The notes beneath the pieces are model-generated. The model saw only the letters and a list, made by a program, of their open reading frames with translations. It was not told the DNA's origin and made no database searches. A stretch of 64,000 nucleotides of DNA from Nostoc sp. NIES-4103. Lineage in GTDB: Bacteria > Cyanobacteriota > Cyanobacteriia > Cyanobacteriales > Nostocaceae. A program made the position numbers and the translations under genes. Positions 16,890 to 25,282 of the stretch are shown piece by piece. The stretch lies in NCBI RefSeq assembly GCF_002368335.1, contig NZ_AP018288.1:1233247-1297246 (forward strand). Direction: 5' to 3'. Positions within the stretch are counted from its first letter, which is position 1; every line of letters starts with the position of its first letter.

Positions 16890-18185
16890 TTAGGCTATTT
16901 CTGCCTTAACTAATTCTTTGCTACGTTTGCGCTTAATCATTGAAGTTGCACCTAAAGCACCAATAGCTATCAAACCGATCGCAGAACCGGATTCAGGAAT
17001 TTTCCTGGCGTTAGGATCAATCTTAATAACTTGTCCTGTTCCTGCAAGTCTAGCTCGGTTTGAAATATACAAACTACCATCATAATAAGTGATGCCAGAA
17101 GCAGCTTCTAGTCCATCACCTTTCCAAACAGTTGTGCGAGTACCATCAGCAGCTATTTTGATTAAAGATCCACTAATATCACCTGTGATAATACCTCCTT
17201 GTTGAATTTCCTTCCATTCGGAAGTATTGATGTGTTGTAAGACATACAAATTGCCCTCTGGATCATATGCCACGCCAGTCAGCTGGGTAAAACCATCAGC
17301 AATGGTTTGTATAGACAAATCGTCGCCATTAACTTTGAAGACACGGGCTTCACCTTCTGGATAAGGGAAATAAGTGTATTCGCTGACTGTTAAACTGCCA
17401 TCGGGGGCAACTGCTATACCTGTAGGTACTGATTGCTGTGTGACTGGAAGGGCAGATGGATCTACGTCTGGCCCCAAATCTGGGTATTCAAGTTTATCTC
17501 TATCTATAACTTTCAATGGGAAGGCAGCTACATTCTTAATACCGCTGCCATCAAGTCCTACAGAATATATTGTGTTTCCACCTCCATCTACGACGTAACC
17601 AATATCACCTTTAATTGCTAACGCATAGGGGTTAGAAATCAAATCTGTGCCATCAGGATTATTGTTGGTTTCATAAGCTGCAAAATCGGCAAGACTTGTT
17701 AAGGCGCCAGTGTTTAAGTCTACTTTGTATAGTTGTCCGAGGTCTGGCCCTTGTAATATGGTGTCACGGTTGGTGGGGTCGCCTGCAAGACCAGTCAACA
17801 GATAAGCGTTGCCTTTGTCATCAAATTTAATGTCCGCAGGCCCAGCTGCTTGTTCTCCAGAAGGAGATAATGCTAGAGATGTTAGGTTTGATATTATAGT
17901 TGTTTTTGTACCGTCTAGATTAATTTTGCTCAAGGAACCATTCTGAGCAGCACATAAAGGAATATATCCGGCGCTAGGTGACGGAATGCATCTGCCATCT
18001 GCACCATCACCACCCCGACCACTCTCTGTGACATAAAGACTGCCGTCAGGGCCAAAACCAATGTTGCGTGGATTATCAAGACCATCAGCAATTACTGAAA
18101 AAGTAGCAGCTGAAGCTGCTTTTGGACCGATAACAGCAGCAAGACAAACAGTTAAAAGAGTAAGGGTAAATGACTTGAGTTTCAT
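16890..18185 (-). CDS. scyE: ScyE, ScyD/ScyE family beta-propeller protein
   Basis: The 431-residue protein has a signal peptide (FTLTLLTVCLAAVIGPKAASA) and a propeller-type repeat domain with DGSLYVTESGRGGDGADG near the N-terminus. The C-terminus has IPESGSAIGLIAIGALGATSMIKRKR, a PEP-CTERM-like tail with PES in place of PEP. It is clearly paralogous to the gene upstream (scyD): both start FSxxADxLDN and share DPTDRD/DPTNRD, NNPDG and DGTRTT segments. An AAAGG ribosome-binding sequence precedes the ATG. In N. punctiforme ScyE is needed for normal scytonemin formation; its biochemical role is unknown. It lies 212 bases after scyD. Confidence 0.92.
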   Translation of the reverse strand: MKLKSFTLTLLTVCLAAVIGPKAASAATFSVIADGLDNPRNIGFGPDGSLYVTESGRGGDGADGRCIPSPSAGYIPLCAAQNGSLSKINLDGTKTTIISNLTSLALSPSGEQAAGPADIKFDDKGNAYLLTGLAGDPTNRDTILQGPDLGQLYKVDLNTGALTSLADFAAYETNNNPDGTDLISNPYALAIKGDIGYVVDGGGNTIYSVGLDGSGIKNVAAFPLKVIDRDKLEYPDLGPDVDPSALPVTQQSVPTGIAVAPDGSLTVSEYTYFPYPEGEARVFKVNGDDLSIQTIADGFTQLTGVAYDPEGNLYVLQHINTSEWKEIQQGGIITGDISGSLIKIAADGTRTTVWKGDGLEAASGITYYDGSLYISNRARLAGTGQVIKIDPNARKIPESGSAIGLIAIGALGATSMIKRKRSKELVKAEIA

Positions 18186-18397
18186 ACCTTTGGAGATTAA
18201 GAGTTAGTAAGTTGTGGAAATTCTTATGGTTTTAAAGACAACGAATTTTAGTTCTAGGGGAACGCTGGTTAGTAGTTCACCAACCCAAAATTGCCACGTG
18301 AGGGCAAGCAGGGGGAGCGGGGGGAGCAGGGGAAGCAGGGGGAGAAAGAGATTTTTCTTTGTTGCTATTAACCAAGCATTGTTGACTTGCCATAGTA

Positions 18398-19726
18398 CTA
18401 GATATTGCCTTTGTTGAAAGGCAATGATGTTGGGTTGAAACTCTTTACCTGAGTGCTACTACTCGATCTATGAGTGAGTTTAGTGCTTTTAGTTTTTAAC
18501 AACCAACCAACACCTAAAGCACCGAATGTTAGGAGACTAAAAGCAGAATTAGGTTCAGGAATAGAGGTTGTATTCTCAATTTTGAGAACTTGTCCTTGAC
18601 CTGGGCGATCGCCTCGATTGGTGATATATAATGCACCATCAGGGGCAATTGTCAAGGCACTAGGCGATTCTAATCCACTGCCACTAAGAATGGTTGTACG
18701 AGTACCATCAGCAGCTATTTTGATCAATGAGCCTTCTAGATTTCCCTTCCAGGCTGACTGATTGGCATACTGCAATGCATATAAATTGCCAGCAGTATCA
18801 AACTCTAAGTCTGTTAGTTGGGTAAAACCATCTGCATAGACGGTTGTTTTCCCATCAGCAGCAACGCGATAGATTTTTGCACCACCTTCTGGAAAAGGAA
18901 AGCCTGTAAATTGGCTGACGTAATAAGCGCCGTCAGGGCCCTTTGTCACATTTGAGGGTACTGATTGAATAGAAACTTGGGATGTTGGCGATTGATTTTG
19001 AGATGGTACTTGTGAAGGTTCGTTAGATGGAGTACCAGAAGGTGGAAAGACTGGATTAGTCAAGATGTCTTGAGGTAATACAGATAGTGCTTGCAAGTTA
19101 CTACCATCAGTTTTGACGCTGAGTAAGTCGTTTGCACCTGCATCAGCCACAACTATATTGTTGCCATCTATGAAAAAACCCAAGGGATTGCTACCTAAGT
19201 TACTGCCATCAGGATTGTTAGCTAGTTCATAGTTAGCTAAATCTGCAATGCTTGTCCAAGAATTACTGTTAAAGTCAACAGTGATGATTTTTCCTAGGTC
19301 AGTGTTGCCTAAATTGCGATCGCGATCTGTTGGATCAGCTGCATACCCAATTAGAACATAAGCTTTGCCTGTGGCATCAAATTTGATGTCACGAGGGCCA
19401 GCACCTCCAGTACCATTTGCTAAGGCTATGGAAGGGAGTCCTGTAAGTATACGCTGTTGTGTACCATTGGCAATCTTGGTGACAGCGCCACTGATACCAT
19501 AGCATAAAGCGTCACCTTCACCACTTGCTGGTGGAACGCAACTACCATTACCTCCCGTCCCCGCCTCTGTAACATACAGACTACCATCAGGGCCAAAGCT
19601 CAGACCTCCTGCATTATCAAGATTGTCTGCAACTATGGAAAAAGATGCAGCTTTGGCTGCTTTCATTCCAGAAAAAGCGACAATACAAAAAGTCAGAAAA
19701 GTGATGGTAAGTTGTTGGGGTTTCAT
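18398..19726 (-). CDS. scyD: ScyD, ScyD/ScyE family beta-propeller protein
   Basis: The 442-residue protein has a signal peptide (TITFLTFCIVAFSGMKAAKAA) and a propeller domain paralogous to ScyE. The domain includes DGSLYVTEAGTGGNG, DPTDRDRN, ANNPDGSN and IKIAADGTRTTILSG. A serine/proline/glutamine-rich stretch near residues 235-260 is absent from ScyE. The tail IPEPNSAFSLLTFGALGVGWLLKTK is PEP-CTERM-like. About 25 further residues follow, partly encoded by sequence that looks like an intergenic repeat. It is probably periplasmic or cell-surface bound. Its exact activity is unknown. Confidence 0.92.
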   Translation of the reverse strand: MKPQQLTITFLTFCIVAFSGMKAAKAASFSIVADNLDNAGGLSFGPDGSLYVTEAGTGGNGSCVPPASGEGDALCYGISGAVTKIANGTQQRILTGLPSIALANGTGGAGPRDIKFDATGKAYVLIGYAADPTDRDRNLGNTDLGKIITVDFNSNSWTSIADLANYELANNPDGSNLGSNPLGFFIDGNNIVVADAGANDLLSVKTDGSNLQALSVLPQDILTNPVFPPSGTPSNEPSQVPSQNQSPTSQVSIQSVPSNVTKGPDGAYYVSQFTGFPFPEGGAKIYRVAADGKTTVYADGFTQLTDLEFDTAGNLYALQYANQSAWKGNLEGSLIKIAADGTRTTILSGSGLESPSALTIAPDGALYITNRGDRPGQGQVLKIENTTSIPEPNSAFSLLTFGALGVGWLLKTKSTKLTHRSSSSTQVKSFNPTSLPFNKGNI

Positions 19727-19894
19727 TTTTTGTCATTTGTCCTCTCTTACAAAGTTCTGATCGGAGGAAACCTCCGCTCAGACTTTGCGCTTTGTCATTT
19801 GTCAGTTGTCAGTTGTCAATTGTTAGCTGTGAGTTGTCAGTTGTTAGTTTTTCCACTGACTACTGACCACTGACTACTGACTACTGACCACCGA

Positions 19895-20863
19895 CTAACG
19901 GCTATTAACTAATTCTGGAGTTTTTGGTATGTAACTCATTCCTCGGTCAAAGGACTGTAAATTGCCGGCTTTGGCTTCAAGCAGACGTTTGATATTCATG
20001 TTTTCAGCGCCAAAGTCTTCAATTTGAAGTTTGCCGTGACTCACAGATTTATCTGCTTTCCAAAATGTGATGCGATGCAAAATTAAACCGGAAGCATCAG
20101 GATCAGCAAAAGCATAGGATGTTGGAATAAGCAATGCTACTGAGCGTTGATAATAGTTGTACTCTGGATAAAAGTGTTCTTGCTCAAGCAAGTAATATTT
20201 ACTCAAACTATGCAGTCGCACAGAAACTTTTACTTTTTGGTCGTATTCATCCTTGAATTCACCAGAATTAGTAGTAATCTTACCATCTGGCCGCAGTAAA
20301 TGCGCCCACTCATCTATGTTCCGCAAGTCTTGTAAATATTCAATTGCGATTTCAACAGGTGCATCGACATAAATAGTGTCAGTATCAATAAAGTAGCGCC
20401 CTTTCGCTGCTTGAGTTAAACCTGCTTTGCGTTCTAAAATGCCTTTGAGAGAACGACATTCTGAAGTATGTACGGTGTGAATTCCCTGCATAATCATCTG
20501 AGTTTGCCGTTTGGGATCCACAAAACTCAGCCAGTGAAAGTATACACCCTTTTCATCAGTTCCAGGTTCAATATAGTCGGTAGGAAAAAGCAAAACAGGA
20601 TAAACCTGAAAATATTTTTGATACTCAAACCCGCAGTGCCACTCAATGCCATAGAAAAGTTTGCTATCTAGTTTTTTAACATGATAGTAGAGATTTCTAT
20701 GATATCCAGAGGCACTTCCCAGCCAGGTATCTTCGTCAATTTGCTCTTTCATCCGGCTAAAAAGCGTCCAATCATCCAAGTTTTTTAAACTGCAAAGATA
20801 GTCAAAGGCGCTTTTTGGTGAAGTAGCAATATAAGCTGATGTTGCAAAGGTATTTTTTTCCAC
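19895..20863 (-). CDS. scyC: ScyC, scytonemin monomer cyclase
   Basis: From work on N. punctiforme, ScyC converts the ScyA coupling product to the tricyclic ketone monomer of scytonemin. The 322-residue protein has no signal peptide, which fits a cytoplasmic step. I see an internal duplication. AFDYLCSLKNLDDW near residue 20 is mirrored by AIEYLQDLRNIDEW near residue 178. LKGILERKAGLTQAAKGRY is mirrored by IKRLLEAKAGNLQSFDRGMSY. Each half looks like a helix-grip (SRPBCC/START-like) domain, by inference. It lies 41 bases after scyB, so the two are surely co-transcribed. Confidence 0.94.
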   Translation of the reverse strand: MEKNTFATSAYIATSPKSAFDYLCSLKNLDDWTLFSRMKEQIDEDTWLGSASGYHRNLYYHVKKLDSKLFYGIEWHCGFEYQKYFQVYPVLLFPTDYIEPGTDEKGVYFHWLSFVDPKRQTQMIMQGIHTVHTSECRSLKGILERKAGLTQAAKGRYFIDTDTIYVDAPVEIAIEYLQDLRNIDEWAHLLRPDGKITTNSGEFKDEYDQKVKVSVRLHSLSKYYLLEQEHFYPEYNYYQRSVALLIPTSYAFADPDASGLILHRITFWKADKSVSHGKLQIEDFGAENMNIKRLLEAKAGNLQSFDRGMSYIPKTPELVNSR

Positions 20864-20904
20864 TAGTCACTCCTGACATTAATAGTAGTTAATTAGCGAG
20901 TAAA

Positions 20905-21966
20905 TTATGCAGCAACTTTTTTAGAATTACTTTTTTTAGCATTCCTAATCCGGTCTTCAGCCAACCGTTTAGCAGCGTCATTGGTAGTAATTTCTTGCTG
21001 TTTAGCAATATTGAAAATCGCTAGCAATGTGTCATAAATATTATGTACTTGTTTGAAGGCTTTTTCTTCGTCATAACCAATCATTTCGTTATAAACGTTA
21101 ATTAATCCTCCCGCATTAATCACATAATCAGGACAGTAAACAATTCCTTTTTTGGCAATTAATTGACTATGTAGTTGCTCATTACCCAATTGGTTATTAG
21201 CTGCACCTGCTATAATTGGAGCTTGCAAGAAAGGAATTGTGTGACTATTAAGAATTCCTCCTAAAGCACAAGGGGCAAAGATATCTACATCTAGTGAGTA
21301 AATTTCGTCTGGTGCTACAACAGTAGCATTATAAAGCTGTTGTACTTCTTCAACTTTAGCAGCATCTACATCAGTGACAAAAAGTTTGATGCCATGCTCA
21401 TGTAAATGCCGACATAAATTTTTACCGACATTTCCTAAACCTTGAACTGCAACTTTCATGCCTTCAAGATTTTTGGTTCGCCAGCGAAATTCTACAGCAG
21501 CTTTAATTCCTAAGAAAACTCCCAAGGATGTGATGGGTGCAGGGCCGCCAGACTTTTCTGATGTGCCAACTACATACTTTGTCTCTTTGGCAATTGTTCT
21601 GACATCGTTAGGAGTAATGTTAACATCTTGCCCTGTAATAAAACGTCCATTGAGGCTGTCTACAAAACGTCCATATGCTCTCAATAAATCTTCTGTTTTA
21701 TTTTCAGGATTAGCAATAATAACTGCTTTTCCTCCTCCTGCTGGAATATTAGCACAGGCGGCTTTATAAGTCATACCACGACTCAGACGCAAAGCATCTT
21801 GTAAAGCAGCTTCTTCACTAATATAAGGGAAGAGTCTTGTAGCTCCCATGGCAGGGCCTAAAGTTGTGTCATGGATAGCAATAATTGCTCTAATGTCTGG
21901 ATTTTTGCCATGACAGAAGAGAATTTGCTCGTGACCCATTTCTCTAACAGTTTCAAATAGCAGCAT
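20905..21966 (-). CDS. scyB: ScyB, leucine-dehydrogenase-like tryptophan dehydrogenase
   Basis: ScyB oxidatively deaminates L-tryptophan to indole-3-pyruvate with NAD, feeding ScyA. The 353-residue protein follows the leucine dehydrogenase pattern. The catalytic lysines are K68 (GMTYKAACA) and K80 (PAGGGKAVI), the aspartate is D114 (TGQDV), and the NAD loop is GLGNVG at residues 176-181. The start at 21966 is ATG; a second Met at residue 10 is possible. A 300-base gap with a MITE-like repeat separates it from scyA. Confidence 0.95.
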   Translation of the reverse strand: MLLFETVREMGHEQILFCHGKNPDIRAIIAIHDTTLGPAMGATRLFPYISEEAALQDALRLSRGMTYKAACANIPAGGGKAVIIANPENKTEDLLRAYGRFVDSLNGRFITGQDVNITPNDVRTIAKETKYVVGTSEKSGGPAPITSLGVFLGIKAAVEFRWRTKNLEGMKVAVQGLGNVGKNLCRHLHEHGIKLFVTDVDAAKVEEVQQLYNATVVAPDEIYSLDVDIFAPCALGGILNSHTIPFLQAPIIAGAANNQLGNEQLHSQLIAKKGIVYCPDYVINAGGLINVYNEMIGYDEEKAFKQVHNIYDTLLAIFNIAKQQEITTNDAAKRLAEDRIRNAKKSNSKKVAA

Positions 21967-22273
21967 TTTGGTTACTCTTGGTTATTAGTCATTGGTCGCC
22001 ATTGGTCGTCATTGGTCATTAGTCATTTGTCATTGGTATTTACAAAGGACAAATAACTAATTAGGACTTACGCACTCGTTATGAAAAACTAAGCTTTTGA
22101 GATTACTTCGCTTCGCTCGCTCCGGACGTAAAATCGTAGTCGGTGCGTAAGTCCTGTAATGACAAACTTCAACACACATTAGCTAATTGGTTTCAACTAG
22201 TAGCGGACAGGAGTCTTGTACTATTACGACTTCTAACCCAGTCCCCAGTCCCTAATCCCCAATCCCTGTTAAA
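21967..22273. other. Gap between scyA and scyB with heptamers and a MITE-like element
   Basis: The stretch holds TTGGTCATTAGTCATTTGTC heptamers (21985-22050), the short inverted-repeat element at 22063-22155, and a CCCAGTCCCCAGTCCC run near 22238-22262. There is no gene. scyB transcripts started at scyA would have to cross it. Confidence 0.55.
22063..22155. mobile_element. MITE-like element with AGGACTTACGCAC inverted ends
   Basis: Perfect 13-bp terminal inverted repeats (AGGACTTACGCAC and GTGCGTAAGTCCT) bound a 93-base element with no coding capacity. A single right end (TGCGTAAGTCCTGTA) occurs alone at 39624-39638. I see no clear target-site duplication, so the mobility class is open. Confidence 0.6.
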
Positions 22274-24166
22274 TCAAACTAATGGGAATGAAACTGTTTT
22301 GGCTGGAGTTTTTGCTGGGGTTGATTTGACTCCTTGTGCTGCCAAACTCTTGTTACGTCCACCAGAGGGTGCAGGTCTATCGGGGTCAATCACTACGTCG
22401 ATTAAAAAGGGACTGTTGGAAGCGATCGCTTGTTCTAATGCTGCTTCAATGTCTGATTCTCTCACAATACCAACTGCTTCTGCACCCATAGCACGGGCAA
22501 TCATGGCAAAGTTAGTAACTGGCATTGTGGCATCTGCACCTTTTAATCCCAATATTTGCATTCCTTGATGACACATGTTGTATCGTGCATCGTTGAGGAC
22601 AATCCAGATTGCAGGTATCTTATATTTGACGGCTGTGCTGATTTCGTTATTCATCAGCATTGCACCATCGCCTACAATGGCTACTGCTTTACCGTGACGC
22701 CCTAATGCTGCACCCAAAACTCCTGTGACGGCGTGACCCATTGCACCAACTCCGGTGCTTACTCGGTAACGATTGGTTTGGGGAAATTGCAGTAGGTGAG
22801 TTGACCATGTAAAGGAGTTACCGCACTCTGCCATGACTACTGCGTCACTACCCTCAACAATGACTTTTTGAATTGCTGCCATCAATACTTCTGGTCGCAC
22901 TGGATAGTCTATATCTAAATCTAGTGCTACGCTTTCGCGTTCTGGACGAGGTAGTAACAAAGGTGTGGAATTAACAGCATTATCAGGGAAGTGCTGCAAC
23001 AGTTCTTGCACATAGGCTTTGATGTCAGACTGAACCGAGAAGGTTTCAGCGTATGGATAAGCTACTCCTGGGACTTCTGGGTCAATATCTACATGTATGA
23101 AGCCTCCTTTGGGAACCATCAACGGACTCCAGAAAGAAGTCGGTTCGCCTAAGCGGGTTCCAAGTATGAGGGTGCGTAGTGGTGGCTGCTGTTGCATATA
23201 GTTAAAGACTGATGCATGACCACCTAAACCTGTAACACCCACAAATTGGGGATGATCTTCGGGAAAGATGCCTTTACCACGGGGAGAACACATCACAGCA
23301 GCGCCGGTTCTCTCTGCAAGTTGGCGGATTTCTTCTGCTGCATGACGCGCACCGAAACCTACCCAAATGGCAAAGGGGCCAGCTGATAGTAACTCTTGCG
23401 ATTTGGCGATCGCTTGTTTGTGAGGTGCGATCGCAGAGGCGGCTATATCTAGTTGTGGCCAGGATACATCTTCAACTAAACTGGTCTGCACACTTGTAGG
23501 AATGCTCAAATGTGCAACAAATCCTCCTGGTTGCGCTAAAGCTAGCGCCAGTTTGCGAAAAATTTGCGGAAGTTGACCAGCAGATTCAACGGTGATTGCA
23601 TAGTTGAATAATGCTCCTGAAGTAAAGATTCCTCCACTAGGTAATGTGTAGGTGCTGGTTTCCTGAATTGCCCAACGTCCACGCTGTGGTGCTGAAGTAC
23701 AAGCCGACAATAAAATTATCTTTGCACCTTCACCACGGGCAGCAAATAAGCCTGTTAGGGCGTTGGTGATACCCGGCCCTGCTGTGGTGAACACGACGGT
23801 AGGACGGTTGCTGGCAAAGTAGGCTTCGGCTGCGGCAAAAGCAGCCCCAGCTTCATGGCGGAAGTTCAACACCTCGATGCTGCTATTTGACAACGCACCC
23901 CAAAGGCTGGCCATTGCACCCCCTGCAACGCCAAATGCATAGCCTACTCCCAAACTTACTAGCATCTGGGCAATAGCATCTGCAACTGAAAGTGCTGGGG
24001 CTGTTTCGTTATGCAAAAAAGCTTGAGTTCCTGCATTCTTTTCTAAGGTATCAAGTTGATGGGAATCATCTGATGCAGATTCTACATACTTGCTGTTTGG
24101 TGAAAATTCCTTGTATACCTCAGTGGTCATGAGGGGAGACTTTGAACCTGTATAGTTTTTACTCAT
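22274..24166 (-). CDS. scyA: ScyA, thiamin-diphosphate-dependent coupling enzyme
   Basis: ScyA joins indole-3-pyruvate and 4-hydroxyphenylpyruvate, the committed carbon-carbon bond of scytonemin. The 630-residue protein has the acetolactate-synthase fold. The catalytic glutamate is in FRHEAGAAFAAAEAY (near residue 104). The central domain has CSPRGKGIFPEDHPQFVG. The thiamin-diphosphate motif runs from GDGAMLMNNE to VLNDARYN near residue 500. The first 50 residues before VADAIAQMLVSLGVGYAFGV are an unusual extension. I use the ATG at 24166; a GTG three codons upstream is also possible. It is the first gene of the locus and faces the two-component genes. Confidence 0.95.
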   Translation of the reverse strand: MSKNYTGSKSPLMTTEVYKEFSPNSKYVESASDDSHQLDTLEKNAGTQAFLHNETAPALSVADAIAQMLVSLGVGYAFGVAGGAMASLWGALSNSSIEVLNFRHEAGAAFAAAEAYFASNRPTVVFTTAGPGITNALTGLFAARGEGAKIILLSACTSAPQRGRWAIQETSTYTLPSGGIFTSGALFNYAITVESAGQLPQIFRKLALALAQPGGFVAHLSIPTSVQTSLVEDVSWPQLDIAASAIAPHKQAIAKSQELLSAGPFAIWVGFGARHAAEEIRQLAERTGAAVMCSPRGKGIFPEDHPQFVGVTGLGGHASVFNYMQQQPPLRTLILGTRLGEPTSFWSPLMVPKGGFIHVDIDPEVPGVAYPYAETFSVQSDIKAYVQELLQHFPDNAVNSTPLLLPRPERESVALDLDIDYPVRPEVLMAAIQKVIVEGSDAVVMAECGNSFTWSTHLLQFPQTNRYRVSTGVGAMGHAVTGVLGAALGRHGKAVAIVGDGAMLMNNEISTAVKYKIPAIWIVLNDARYNMCHQGMQILGLKGADATMPVTNFAMIARAMGAEAVGIVRESDIEAALEQAIASNSPFLIDVVIDPDRPAPSGGRNKSLAAQGVKSTPAKTPAKTVSFPLV

Positions 24167-24194
24167 TGCTTTCACTTAATTCCAAATGCTGGCA

Positions 24195-24212
24195 CTCAGC
24201 TAGAGAGCTGAG
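24195..24212 (-). promoter_or_regulatory. Hairpin in the scyA leader
   Basis: CTCAGCT and AGCTGAG form a 7-bp stem with a 4-base loop, about 29 bases upstream of the scyA ATG. Read on the plus strand it is followed by CTTTTT, like a weak terminator. On the minus strand it would sit in the scyA 5' untranslated region. Its effect is unknown. Confidence 0.35.
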
Positions 24213-24856
24213 CTTTTTACTACTGAAATATTTAATACAAAAAAGTCTGTGTATTTTTACGGCTCTGTTTAAGACTAGTCGATAAGAAAGACCGTCAATT
24301 GCTGCTTCCAAGCCTATTGCCGCAAAACTTCTTGAGAAAAGTCAAATAATCAAGGCTGTGCTTCTAAATATTAGAATACGAAAGATAAGAACCTGTTTGC
24401 AATGAAAAATCTTTTGATGAGAATGTCAATTCTTTCGTTTATATTTGACTAAATATACTACTCTATTGGCTAAAAAATCAGGTTAAGGCTTGATTATGAG
24501 ATTTCAGTCAGTTGTATCAGATTGAGTTGAACATTGATTTATCATTATTAAGTATGGAACTTACAATCCATACCCTGCAACTAAGTGTAAGGCAGGAAGC
24601 AGAAGGCAAAAGCTTGTCAGTGAGTAAGTTTTTGTAGTTGGTATTTTATATTGAATGATGTCTACCTACTTACTCCATGCTAATTCGATATAAATCAAAT
24701 TCGGAAATTCTTTTAAAGCTAATTATAAAATTCTACCAGTCTTAATGTTACTACTAAACGCTGCCTGAATTATTTTTTTGTATTTCAGAATACATGTATT
24801 TTTAATTTTTTTTATTTCATTTGGTAGAAAACTAAGACACTAAAAAATTTAGAATA

Positions 24857-24987
24857 TATTTCTTGCGATAGATGACTTATTCCTGAATATATAGGTTTTA
24901 AGAGCGCTTAAGTATAAATAACTACTTTAAACAGGGTATTGATTAAGAAATTGTCAAAGAAAAATGTATTTCTTATGACGGATGACT
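24857..24987. promoter_or_regulatory. Pair of direct repeats upstream of the sensor kinase
   Basis: Two 21-base sequences at 24857-24877 and 24967-24987 match at 17 of 21 positions. Both start TATTTCTT and end GATGACT. They are spaced 110 bases start to start. They could be binding sites for the AraC-type response regulator encoded nearby, but this is inference. Confidence 0.4.
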
Positions 24988-25282
24988 CAGCATATTCTGC
25001 TATAGTTAGATCTCGGTAGGAAAGTTAAGAATAATTAAGAAAATGAGGAGAATGACAAAACTACAGAATCTTTACCGAATCTTTATAACTGATGGCTATT
25101 AGACCCGCTAGGCTGATGCCAGATGAGAGATTGTTAAGATTTTTTCGATTTTTCGCTCTTGGCGATCGCTTCCTTAAAGCTCGAAAATCACAGGCTGTGC
25201 TTGATATGTGATGCACAAGTTGAGGAAGTTGTGATTATGAACTCATTTAATGGTTATAGTGCCGACTTAATTACGTAGGGGT

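Larger units (their letters stand above)
24167..25282. promoter_or_regulatory. Divergent regulatory region between scyA and the two-component genes
   Basis: No gene is visible in this 1.1 kb AT-rich region, the longest non-coding stretch of the window. It must hold the promoters of scyA (minus) and the sensor kinase (plus). It includes a hairpin in the scyA leader (24195-24212), two direct repeats exactly 110 bases apart (24857-24877 and 24967-24987), and a HIP1-type site near 25162. I cannot assign promoter hexamers with confidence. Confidence 0.6.

Noticed and set aside
22274..24166. Calling scyA a housekeeping acetolactate synthase (ilvB)
   Set aside because: The order scyA-B-C-D-E-F and the two-component genes beside it identify it as ScyA. 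No ilvN small subunit is next to it.
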